Source: Bacteroidota bacterium (GTDB lineage Bacteria > Bacteroidota > Bacteroidia > Bacteroidales > DTGW01). From it: a stretch of DNA of 64,000 bases. The stretch is taken from positions 61,044 through 125,043 of the forward strand of contig JAKPQD010000331.1 of the NCBI GenBank assembly GCA_029572965.1, in the 5' to 3' direction. The translations under genes were made by a program, and so were the position numbers. The notes below the pieces were generated by a model, which was given only the letters and a program-made list of their open reading frames with translations, was not told the DNA's origin and searched no databases. Positions 36,087 through 45,700 of the stretch are shown one piece after another; positions within the stretch are counted from its first letter, which is position 1; the number at the start of each line of letters is the position of its first letter.

Positions 36087-36118
36087 CAAAAGTAAAAATT
36101 ATTTAGAATAAAACCAAA
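36087..36118 (-). promoter_or_regulatory. Promoter of the aromatic operon (TTTG-N20-TACTTTTG)
   Basis: Minus strand TTTG (36118-36115) and TACTTTTG (36094-36087) with 20-bp spacing, among the best -33/-7 pairs in the window. Predicted transcription start is around 36080, giving a leader of about 160 nt to the end of the terminator. Confidence 0.7.
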
Positions 36119-36154
36119 TAATTGATAAAATATCTTCTTTTATTACTAAATGTC

Positions 36155-39100
36155 TTAAATTTTGATACCCATAAAAAGTACGTCATCTACTTGTTCGAGC
36201 TGATCTTTCCATAGATTAAAAGTGTTTTTGACATGAAGGTATTGTTCTTCCATTGGCAATTCATGAATGTCCCGCAGCATATTACGCAGGCGGATCATTT
36301 TAAATTTTTTACCCATTGGCCCTCCAAACTGGTCGGGGTACCCATCAGAAAACATATAAATGATGTCTCCTTTTTGGAGTTGAAAAGTTTGGTCTTCAAA
36401 ATCTTTGCCTTGGTCGCCAAATTCAGTACCTCCGATGGAGTTTTTGCTTCCCTGAACGTAAACCTGCTCTCCGTTTTGATAGAGAATAACAGGTCGCATA
36501 GCAGAAGCTATGCGTACTACATAAGATTCAACATCAATTTCGCAGGCAATAATATCCATTCCATCGCTTGATTTTTCGGCATCAAAATTTTGGTTAAGGG
36601 TATTGGCCATTTCTTCATCGAGCTTAAGGAGGATATCAGAAGGTTTGACTACGTCAGGGCGGGTACAAATATCTTTAATAAGGGTTGTCCCAATCATAGA
36701 CATGAGTGCTCCCGGGACGCCGTGCCCGGTAGAGTCGCCGCAAACAATAGAAAACTTGGTATCTGTTACTTTGTCAAACCAGTAAAAGTCGCCACTGACG
36801 ATGTCTCTTGGTTGATAGAATATAAAACAACCCGAAAAGCTATCCTGGAGTTTTTTGATAGAGGGCAATATACTAGTTTGGATACGTTGAGCATAAGTGA
36901 TACTGTCTGTAATATCCCGGTTTTTAATTTCAATTTCTTCTTTTTGTTCAACAACTTCACGGGTACGCTCATCTAAAAGTTTTTGCAGGTGTTTTTGAAA
37001 GGCTATCTGCTTTTGTTCTCTATATTTAATAATGGCATAAACGGCAGCCACTAATGATATTATAGAGAGCAAGATAAACCACCATTGTTTCCAAAAAGGA
37101 GCTTTGATTTTTACCGTGACAGAAAAAGGTATTTCGTTAGCAATGCCTTCTGCATTGTAGGCTTTAACTAAGAATGTAAAATTACCATCGTCTACGCGTG
37201 GATAAAGGGCAAAAGTATTGGAACTTATTTCGGACCATTCATTTTCCCAGCCTTCCAGTTTGTATTGATATTTAACTCCTGCCGGGTTGGTAAAATTCAG
37301 TCCGACAAAGTCAAAACGGATACGGTATTTGCCATAAGGCAATACAATAGGTTTAGAAAAATCTATTTCTTTATCTCCAATTTTAACAGAAACCAAGTCA
37401 ACATTAGGGGGTAAAAGCTTTTGTTTGTTGCTCGAATAGTTGTATTGAACAATTCCATCTGTAGTCCCAAAGCGCAAAACACCTTCGTCTGAGGCATTAG
37501 CAGCATTTAGGTTGCAGTCGCCCCTTATTCCAAGTTCTATTCCATAGGTTAATACTTTAAATGTATTGCTGTTTATACGGCTTAGGCCCATACGATGTCC
37601 TGTCCAAAGGTTACCATCGGGGTCTGAGATAATGAAGTATCCATAGTCAGATTTTAGTCCTTCGTTTTCGGATAGGTGAATGACAGAATCTTTTCTAAAG
37701 CAGAAAACGCCATCTCCATAAGTCGAAGCCCAAAGGTTGCCTTTCTTGTCCATTGCAATGCCTGTAAATTCAATTTCAGGAATACCTTCCATTTTAAAAT
37801 GTTTTTTGTTGTCAAGACTAACCAAACCGTTACTTTTGGAGGCAACCCAAATGTTTCCGTCTGGAGAAATAAACAGGCTGTTGATTTTATTATGGGGGAG
37901 GCCGTTGTCCATAGAGTATTTTTCTGTGCGTCCTGTGTTTTGGTCTATTTTAATTATTCCTCCGTTTGTGGCTATCCAAAGAGTGTTTTTATTACAAGTA
38001 AGATAGTTGATTTTATTTTCAACAGAATTGTTGGAACGAAAAACCTTTGATATTTGTTTGGTTTGAAAATTTAAAAGATACACGCCATTTTTTTCAGTTC
38101 CAAAGTAAAGTTGGTTATTTTCTATAGGGAGAATAGCGGTGATATTGTCTGCCGGCAATCCGTTTTTAGTAGTCAATGTGAAAATTTGTTTGTTTTTTGC
38201 AGACATAAACGATATTTCCTGTCTGCTGCCAAAAAAGATCCCGTCTTTTGTAGAGGCTATGCTCAGGATGTTGTTGTTGATTTGTTCTTTAGAAAAGTTG
38301 TAAAAAACAAAAGATTCATTTATGATGGCACTCAATCCGTTGGAATAAGTGCCTATCCATAAGTCTTTTTCACGGTCAAAATAAATGGATTTGATGTAAT
38401 TGTCTCCCAGTCCGTTGCTTTCGTTATAGTTTTCGGTAATTTCAAACGTATTGTTTTTGTTGGCAAGTTTATATATGCCATTTCCAAAGGTAGCAAGCCA
38501 GATGTTATTGTTGTCGTCAATTTGAATTGATTGAATATTGGCAAGTTTTAACTTTTGGTCATTGGAAAGTTTTTGAGCGTTCGTTTTTTTTGAATTGTAT
38601 TGAAGAAGGCTTATGCCTTCATCTTCTGTTCCAATAAGATATTTGTCCTGGCCATAGCTAGCTATACATTGAATTTTGGTTTGGGCTATGCATTTAATAT
38701 TATTTCTAAAAATAAACTCTGACTTGGCTGCATCGAGTTTTGCTTCCCAAAGGCCGGATGAAGTGCCAACCAAAAAATGATTGTTACCGATATTGATAAT
38801 ACTGTAAATAAGTTTGTCATTGGTGCCTGGCAGGGTCTCTGTTTTTTCGGGGGTAATAAGGATAATGCCGTTGTTTTGGGTACAAGCCAAAATATTGCCA
38901 TCATTGTCTTTTGTCAGGCAGGTGATGGTACTTGGGGATTGAGGGTTGCTGTATTTTTTTACAAACTTTCTTTTTGAATATAAATAAAGGCTACCATCGT
39001 CAAAGCCAAACCATAGAGAGTCTTTAGAAGATTGAAAATTAGCTGAAGCGACTGTGTTGGGGAGTGTATCACCCATAAAAGTATTGGTAAATGTTGTCCC

Positions 39101-39292
39101 GTCAAATCGGTTAAGGCCAACTCCAGTGCATAGCCAAATGAAGCCTGTTTTGTCCTGGATGATTGAATATACCGAAGGGTGAGAAAGCCCTTGTTCGATA
39201 TTAAAACGCTTTATGTTTATACTTTGCGAGAAGCCTTGTGCTATAAGTAATGCTATAAAGCAAAGCGATAAAATAAAAGAGCGTGTCCTCAT
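36155..39292 (-). CDS. Two-component-regulator-type propeller protein with SpoIIE/PP2C phosphatase domain, 1045 aa
   Basis: Signal peptide, then a large beta-propeller region (repeats such as IIQDKTGFIWLCTGVGLNRFDG, DNNNIWLATFGNGIYKL, DKKGNLWASTYGDGVFCF). A Y_Y_Y domain follows (KYQYKLEGWENEWSE), then one transmembrane helix near 765-790, a coiled coil, and a C-terminal SpoIIE-type serine phosphatase (SGDFYWFDKVTD, CGDSTGHGVPGALMSMIG). The architecture is that of a periplasmic sensor giving a phosphatase output, typically acting on an anti-sigma-factor antagonist. No partner gene is adjacent. Confidence 0.9.
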   Translation of the reverse strand: MRTRSFILSLCFIALLIAQGFSQSINIKRFNIEQGLSHPSVYSIIQDKTGFIWLCTGVGLNRFDGTTFTNTFMGDTLPNTVASANFQSSKDSLWFGFDDGSLYLYSKRKFVKKYSNPQSPSTITCLTKDNDGNILACTQNNGIILITPEKTETLPGTNDKLIYSIINIGNNHFLVGTSSGLWEAKLDAAKSEFIFRNNIKCIAQTKIQCIASYGQDKYLIGTEDEGISLLQYNSKKTNAQKLSNDQKLKLANIQSIQIDDNNNIWLATFGNGIYKLANKNNTFEITENYNESNGLGDNYIKSIYFDREKDLWIGTYSNGLSAIINESFVFYNFSKEQINNNILSIASTKDGIFFGSRQEISFMSAKNKQIFTLTTKNGLPADNITAILPIENNQLYFGTEKNGVYLLNFQTKQISKVFRSNNSVENKINYLTCNKNTLWIATNGGIIKIDQNTGRTEKYSMDNGLPHNKINSLFISPDGNIWVASKSNGLVSLDNKKHFKMEGIPEIEFTGIAMDKKGNLWASTYGDGVFCFRKDSVIHLSENEGLKSDYGYFIISDPDGNLWTGHRMGLSRINSNTFKVLTYGIELGIRGDCNLNAANASDEGVLRFGTTDGIVQYNYSSNKQKLLPPNVDLVSVKIGDKEIDFSKPIVLPYGKYRIRFDFVGLNFTNPAGVKYQYKLEGWENEWSEISSNTFALYPRVDDGNFTFLVKAYNAEGIANEIPFSVTVKIKAPFWKQWWFILLSIISLVAAVYAIIKYREQKQIAFQKHLQKLLDERTREVVEQKEEIEIKNRDITDSITYAQRIQTSILPSIKKLQDSFSGCFIFYQPRDIVSGDFYWFDKVTDTKFSIVCGDSTGHGVPGALMSMIGTTLIKDICTRPDVVKPSDILLKLDEEMANTLNQNFDAEKSSDGMDIIACEIDVESYVVRIASAMRPVILYQNGEQVYVQGSKNSIGGTEFGDQGKDFEDQTFQLQKGDIIYMFSDGYPDQFGGPMGKKFKMIRLRNMLRDIHELPMEEQYLHVKNTFNLWKDQLEQVDDVLFMGIKI

Positions 39293-39374
39293 AATAGTGT
39301 TATATTATTGTTTGTAATACTTTTTAAGTAATAAACACGATAAAGTTACAAACATTCATGAAAGGAACAAAGTC

Positions 39375-40361
39375 CTATTCGGTTTTCTGCTTAACCCCAA
39401 TTGAATATTTATATTTTGGTACTCCGCCAATAGGAATTGTGTAGAACGGCAATAGCTCGCCATATTGGTTTCTGACGTTTATTACTACATTGTTGTTTTT
39501 GACTGGAGCATTTTTTCTTTTTATCATTTGGATATCTAAAGAAGTGTTTTTTTCTTCCTGGATAATTTTAAACTCGGTAGTTACCCAATTGTCTTGTCCT
39601 GAAACAGCTTCCATCTGGCCTTTACGGGCTACAGATACAATGCGGATAAAGCCATCATCATCCCAGTCGAAGTTGCTGATTTTTACCGAGATAGTTTTGT
39701 CATCTACATAAGGATAAATATGCGAAACCTGTTTAGGGTCATCCCACATCCTGAAACAATAATCGTAGGCAAAGGCATTTGCGCCTTCAATTGGTACATT
39801 ATCGGTAGGGGAGGTAGAGAGGTAAAATTTATATTTGTTTCCGTCATCGCCACTAATGCCTTCTGCTATAACTTTCAGAACGTTGCCGCCAAATTTTTGT
39901 ACGTATTCACCTTCTGTAGGGTTAAAAGGGCCAAAAGTGTACCATGTTTTATCGTATTTTGAGGTATTCCCAAATGTTTTAGTAGCTTTTAGATTGCCAC
40001 TCTTATAATTTCCAGAAGTAGGGTTTGAGCTTTGAGCTGCTTCTTCCGACCAGCATTTTTTGCCACCATACACTGAAAATGTAGTTTCTGTATCAAATAC
40101 GCCGTTTAATTCGTCATCATCTCCGCTGGCTTCGGGGTCAAAAACACGGATATAAACAGGTTTTTTAAATTTTTCAGGGATTAAAAAGAAAAATATTTGT
40201 ACATGGTCATTGTCTCCCCATGAGGTTTCGGCATTTTTGCCAAATGTAATAAGACTTGCAATATTTTCGTCATCAGCAGGGGCAGCCTGGCTAAAACAAG
40301 CTATAGGTAAATAACTGGCAATGAGCAATATAAATAGGTGTTTTTTTATTAGAGTGTTCAT
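39375..40361 (-). CDS. Secreted protein of unknown function, 328 aa
   Basis: Signal peptide ending CFSQA. The mature part has many beta-type segments (VQIFFFLIPEKFKKPVYIRVFDPEASGDDD split by acidic turns, TFSVYGGKK, FNWDDDGF-like acidic turn FDWDDDGF) suggesting a calcium-friendly beta-sandwich. No domain is recognised. The promoter box at 40379-40386 separates it from the PKD gene, so it may be expressed alone. Location beside T9SS-linked proteins suggests a surface or periplasmic role. Confidence 0.7.
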   Translation of the reverse strand: MNTLIKKHLFILLIASYLPIACFSQAAPADDENIASLITFGKNAETSWGDNDHVQIFFFLIPEKFKKPVYIRVFDPEASGDDDELNGVFDTETTFSVYGGKKCWSEEAAQSSNPTSGNYKSGNLKATKTFGNTSKYDKTWYTFGPFNPTEGEYVQKFGGNVLKVIAEGISGDDGNKYKFYLSTSPTDNVPIEGANAFAYDYCFRMWDDPKQVSHIYPYVDDKTISVKISNFDWDDDGFIRIVSVARKGQMEAVSGQDNWVTTEFKIIQEEKNTSLDIQMIKRKNAPVKNNNVVINVRNQYGELLPFYTIPIGGVPKYKYSIGVKQKTE

Positions 40362-40378
40362 TTGTGTAATAATTTATA

Positions 40379-40386
40379 CAAAAGTA
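40379..40386 (-). promoter_or_regulatory. -7 promoter box of the 328-aa secreted protein gene
   Basis: Minus strand TACTTTTG, exact consensus, 18 bp before the ATG. Confidence 0.5.
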
Positions 40387-40398
40387 ACAAATCGTTGT

Positions 40399-41832
40399 TT
40401 AATGTTGTTTAATAGAAATACTTTTGAATACACAATATTTTTTTATGCCGGTGCGGGTTTGTGTACTTTCTAACATAAGTTTTACATCATAAAGGCCTTC
40501 TTCATAGAAAACATGTGATATGCTTTCGCCAAAGCTTTTGGTACCATCGCCAAAATCCCAATAATATTTAGCAATTTTAAAGTTTTTGAGGTTGCTTTTT
40601 TTGGCATCAAAAGTAATGGTTTCTCCAATAGTTGCCATATCCGGGGCTGTAATGTAGGGTTGTTCAATTTCTTCTACATTAAAATCATATTCGGCCTGGT
40701 TCATCATAATTTCATTGGTGACAGAGTCTATAACATTGAGTTGGATACGGTATTTTCCAGGTTTTGCAAAGCAATGTTCTGCTTCAAGCCCTCTGATTTT
40801 TGTCCCATCGCCCAGATCCCATTCATATTTCATTGTTCCTTTTACGTCTTCTTCACTGGTGCCATTTTCAAAAAAAACATAGCAAAAGTTGTTTTTCTTT
40901 TGTTGGGTACAGTTTTCAAATTCTGAAATGGCTGATTGGACGCGAAAGATGTCATCGTTTTTGTTACGGCTTGAGGCAAAAAAGCCTGTTTGGAGATATG
41001 GATCCAAAATAAGCCCAAAATCATCAGCTGTTGACGAAAATGGTTCTTTCATATTTTCAGGTTTTATCCATTGTCCGTTCATTTTTAGTGTAAAGAATAT
41101 GTCATATCCACCTCGTGTATTCCAGCCTTTGGAAGCAAAAAATAAGCGACCAGACTGATGAATAAAAGGGAAAGCTTCATTTTTGTCAGTGTTAACGTTG
41201 GGGCCACAATTTTCAGGTTTAGACCAGCTTCCATTGTTCAGGTGTGTAACATAAATATCGTATCCGCCAATACCTCCGGGCATATTAGAGGCAAAATACA
41301 TAGTAGTGCCATCAGCAGTAATGGTTGGGTGCATTACGTTGTATTCGGTGCTATTATATTCAAAGGCTGTGATATTTACCCATTCATCTTTTTTAAGTTC
41401 GGCAAAGAAAATTCCCAATGTATTTCCTTTTTTGTTGTAGTTGCCAAATTTTTTTGTGGCATCAAGGTTTCGGGTAAAGACAATACTTTTATCACTGTTG
41501 AACAAACAACAGGGGCCTTCGTTGAAAATAGTGTTAAGGTTGAGCCTTTCAATGCTTTTATAGTCTTTGAAATCTTTTGTTAGTTTTACCTGGTAGAGGT
41601 CAAAAGGTTGAGAAGAGTTTTCGGCGGTATCAGAGTATGAAAACCAGAAGCTGTGTTTTCTGTCGGTACAATAAATAATGCCGTCTTTGGCAAAAGCGGG
41701 TGCAAATTCGTTTTGTTTGTTAGAACAGAACGAAAGCTTTTCAACGGTGTATTGACGTTGAGAGAAGCCCAGGTTCAGAGGTATAATATCTGCCAGGAAT
41801 AAAAAAACGCCATATATTATGATTTTCTTCAT
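40399..41832 (-). CDS. Secreted PD40 beta-propeller plus two PKD domains, 477 aa
   Basis: Signal peptide, then TolB-like PD40 repeats (AFAKDGIIYCTDRKHSF, HPTITADGTTMYFASNMPGGIGGYDIY, FIHQSGRLFFASKGWNTRGGYDIF). Two PKD domains follow, each with the core WDLGDG or WDFGDG motif (YEWDLGDGTKIRG and YYWDFGDGTKSFG). Common in Bacteroidota surface proteins and T9SS accessory factors. It follows the PorP/SprF-type gene by 20 bp on the same strand and probably belongs to that operon. Confidence 0.85.
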   Translation of the reverse strand: MKKIIIYGVFLFLADIIPLNLGFSQRQYTVEKLSFCSNKQNEFAPAFAKDGIIYCTDRKHSFWFSYSDTAENSSQPFDLYQVKLTKDFKDYKSIERLNLNTIFNEGPCCLFNSDKSIVFTRNLDATKKFGNYNKKGNTLGIFFAELKKDEWVNITAFEYNSTEYNVMHPTITADGTTMYFASNMPGGIGGYDIYVTHLNNGSWSKPENCGPNVNTDKNEAFPFIHQSGRLFFASKGWNTRGGYDIFFTLKMNGQWIKPENMKEPFSSTADDFGLILDPYLQTGFFASSRNKNDDIFRVQSAISEFENCTQQKKNNFCYVFFENGTSEEDVKGTMKYEWDLGDGTKIRGLEAEHCFAKPGKYRIQLNVIDSVTNEIMMNQAEYDFNVEEIEQPYITAPDMATIGETITFDAKKSNLKNFKIAKYYWDFGDGTKSFGESISHVFYEEGLYDVKLMLESTQTRTGIKKYCVFKSISIKQH

Positions 41833-41852
41833 TTTTATTTTCTTTCAAGCAT

Positions 41853-42779
41853 TTAAAATAAGCGGGGGTTTGCAGCTTTAATTTTATACAAAAATTCATA
41901 CCGGACCGAAAATTCGAATGAATAATAGTTGTATGTATTAGTTGATGGTGTTGAGTATTCATACGTACATCCTATTCGTAACTGATGGTTTAGCTGTACT
42001 TCAACAATCCCGGCCATAGCTTCTCCCGTTCTATAAAGGGCCCCGAAGCTAAGCATATCGTTAAGTGTAATAATATTAAGGTTTATATCAAACTGTTCTT
42101 TTGCTGTCATGTTATATTTGAGTAAGGTAGAAGGTTTAATTCTTAAATTGGGCGAAATGTTTAGCAAAAAGCCTGCTGTTAATAAAAAGTTATAGTTGTT
42201 TATGTCATGAAAAATTTCAAAACCATCATGTGAGTTTTTTTCTTTATAACTTAAAAAATATGGGATAGAAAGTCCTGTAAAAAAGGTATTTGAATAGTAA
42301 TATATTCCGGCTCCAAGGTTTGGCAGCAGCAGCGTTGTGTTGTTGTTTTCGAAGGCCGGGTCGCCGCTTTCGTTAGTATAAAGGTTACTCCAGCCATAAT
42401 TGCCATAATTAAGCCCTGCTTTAAGCCCAAAGGCTAATTTGCCTGGGCCTGCGGCAACCCGATATGCGTAAGTAGCATAAATATGAGTATTCTGTATAGG
42501 GCCAGCTTTTTCATTCAATGCCATAAGTCCAATGCCGATATTTTCGTTTTTCAACGGCATGTGGGCTGTGAAACTTTGGTAGCTTGGAGCTCCTTTAAAA
42601 CCTATCATTTGAGAGCGATGCATTGCATTAACACTAAGCACATCCCTGCTACCTGTATATGCCGGGTTTAGAAGCACCCCGTTGGACAAATATTGGCTAA
42701 AAAGCGGGTAATACTGGGCATTTGCATTTATTGCAACGATAGACAATATAGATAATATGGCAAGTTTCTTTTTCATCAT
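41853..42779 (-). CDS. PorP/SprF-family type IX secretion outer-membrane protein
   Basis: Signal peptide ending NANAQ, then the family start YYPLFSQYLSNGVLLNPAYTGSRD and beta-barrel-like strands to a C-terminal aromatic-containing strand (YYSFEFSVRYEFLYKI). 308 aa. PorP/SprF proteins accompany CHU_C-type (type B CTD) cargo and are needed to secrete or anchor it. Here the gene overlaps the CHU_C protein gene by 4 bp, a cargo-partner pair. Confidence 0.92.
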   Translation of the reverse strand: MMKKKLAILSILSIVAINANAQYYPLFSQYLSNGVLLNPAYTGSRDVLSVNAMHRSQMIGFKGAPSYQSFTAHMPLKNENIGIGLMALNEKAGPIQNTHIYATYAYRVAAGPGKLAFGLKAGLNYGNYGWSNLYTNESGDPAFENNNTTLLLPNLGAGIYYYSNTFFTGLSIPYFLSYKEKNSHDGFEIFHDINNYNFLLTAGFLLNISPNLRIKPSTLLKYNMTAKEQFDINLNIITLNDMLSFGALYRTGEAMAGIVEVQLNHQLRIGCTYEYSTPSTNTYNYYSFEFSVRYEFLYKIKAANPRLF

Positions 42780-45700
42780 TTGCGGATTACAATGTATCCT
42801 TTATAAGTGCGGCCAATGACATTGAGAATATAGTAATAAGTATCAGATGGTAGTTCTTTGCCATCTTGGGTGCCGTTCCAATTGTTTTTATAATCTGGTT
42901 GGTTATATATTTGTTTTCCCCATCGGTTTATGATAGTGAGGTTTGCGTCTTTGACATTCTCAAGGCCTTTTATTTCAAATAAATCGTTTATTTTGTCACC
43001 ATTAGGTGAAAATCCTTCCGGGATTTTGAGGTCTGTAGCTTCTACAATCAAAGTGTCACTTGTTGCTTGACAAACGCCATTAGTTACCACCCAAATAAAT
43101 TGGTTTTTCCCAAATTTCAGGTTTTCTACATACGTTTCAGGATCGGAGTTGTTTTCAATGATTATACTGTTATCGGGGCTTATCCACTTTCCAACGCCCA
43201 ATTGTGGCAAATATGCTTTCAGGTGTGTTTTAAATAGATATGGGCCAGATTGGTTTTCACCAATTGAAGGATCTAAAGGAGGCTGGAAAAAGGTAACCTG
43301 AATGTTTTTTTTGTCAATACAGCCTCCGTTGTTAGCTTCCCAAGTAACATTTTGAGGGCCAAAGGCAGATGTTTTGATAGATACTTTATTTGCTGTATCG
43401 GCAGGATAGAAAGTAGCAGGCACTTCTAATGACCATTTGCCTTTTCCAATAGTTTTTGTTGCTATCAGGGTTATACTGTCTCCGCAGACAGCAGTATCGA
43501 TCCCGGCAAAAACAACAGGTACTTCAAATACATGTTTGGTAGCTGTTCCTGACATATCTATTGCCAGGCATTTGTTGTTGTCTTGTACTGAGGTAATTAA
43601 ATAATTGTAAACGCCTGCTATTAATGGGGTTTCAGAAAAAGTATTTAAGCCGGTAGTATTAAATTCTTTTTCTTTAGTTTCAAATCCATTGGTGTATTTA
43701 ATTTTTATAGGAGCTTTGCCGGTAAGCCTGATTGATAGATCAATTTTGTTGCCGAGACAAAGACTGTCATCAAATTGGGTCAGGGTACTGGTAGGAAGCT
43801 CAAAAATTTTGATCAAGCCAATGGATGAAGTGTCTTTGCAGCAATCGTTAAGACCTGAAAATACTATGCGCCTGAAATAAATAGCAGAATCAATAGCCGG
43901 AGGGTTGTATTGCATCACTGAATAGTTGCCGGGGCAGTTTTTCCATGGTTTATTTTCTTCATGGCATTGCCAAAGGTATTTGTATGTGCCATCTCCTCCT
44001 TTGGGTGACAGGGCATTGAATTTTTCTAAATCGGTCCCTTTGCAGATTGTAGTGTCTGTTCCGGAAATGTTATTGGATATTAAACTAAGCACTTTGACTA
44101 TTAAAGTATCGCTATAGCTTTGGCAAATTCCCGAAATTACCTTTCTTCTGATTTGTACAGTATCTTTAAATGATGGGGGGGTGAAGTCTTTTAAAGTGTC
44201 TTTTTCGTTATTAACGCTGAATGGTCCGTTTTCTTTAATTTCCCAGAAGTACTTGTAAGGCCCGTCTCCGAAAAGAGGCGTAGTACCCATTATCAGGCCT
44301 AATGATTGGTTGTAACAAATTGTAGTATCCAGGCTATGAAGTATTTTATTGTTGGTAATTGCGGGTTTGGTATGTATATATATATAATTGCTGGTGTCTT
44401 TGCAGCAATATCCAGGCCCGGACAATGCAATACGTCTAAAATATGTATTATGTTTGATAATGCCGGGGTTGAAGATGGTATCGCTTATGACATCGAAGCT
44501 TTGAGGAGAAGAGAAGCTGGCATTGTTGCTTTGTTCCCACTTATAATAGTAAACCCCATCGCCACCTTTGGGCAGACTGCCAATAAAATCGGAAGGTTTA
44601 GTCAGGCTGCAAATGGTGTCATTGCCTTTAATGCGGTTGTTTCTGATAGAGTCAAGGATATGTATGGTGATGGTATTGCTTATATCCTGACAAGTGTTTG
44701 ATTTTCCTGATATTACAAGTCTGTAAAGATAAAAAGTGTCGGTTTGGGTAGGTTTTGGCCAGATAATGTCATGAACATTGTTTGTACTGTCAAAGGTTGT
44801 CCAATTGATTTTATCGAAGCTTTTTTTCCAAATGTATTTGTATGAATTGTCTCCGCCATTAACGGCAAGTCCGCGGATGGTGTCAATATTTGCCCCAAGC
44901 GCAACCCATTGGGTATCAGAGATAATATTGTTTTTGATGGTTGGTAAAACATCAATTTTAATGGTATTGCTATAACTGCGGCATACACCGGAGATTACCA
45001 CTCTTCTGAATTTGGCTGAATCATTGAGAACAGGCTGGTATGTGAATTTGTTGGATATTCCGGGTGCAATAGAATCCCAGGCAGAAATGCTGTCTTGCCA
45101 GAGGTATGTATATGTTCCTGGCCCTAAACCACCTTTGATAGTGTCTTCTTTATCTTTGATGTTGCGGCAAAGGAGGGGCATTTGTTTATTTTTACATACT
45201 ACATTAGAGTCTGTATCAAGGGTTATGAAGTTATTTTTGATTTTGGGCCACACTTTTATTGTCAAGATTGTACTTGTATCGGAGTATGCACTCATCACTT
45301 TGTTATTTTCGTCAAGGGGGTGGACAATACGCTGATAATAAGTGGTTACTGTTAAGGGCCCAGGTTGGTATGTCATTTGGTTGGCAATAGAATCCCATAA
45401 GATTTTGTTGGTACTTTTTCTCCATACATACCTGAATTTATTGTTGGCACCTTTGGGTGTGGATGCTTTAATCAATTTTGGGGTAACTCCTTCGCATATT
45501 TCCTGATCTGCAGGCATCAGGTTGAATAAGAAATCTTTAACAGGCATAATGAGTTTTCCCATCATTTCGCCGGGAGTTCCGGAGGAAGCATTTTTGAATG
45601 GCAGTGTAGGGTTGCCAAAGTTACCTTCATCTTTTCGTAAAATTATGCTGTCGCTGAGGATCGAATTGTTAAATCTCAAAAATCCGCCTGCTCCACCACC

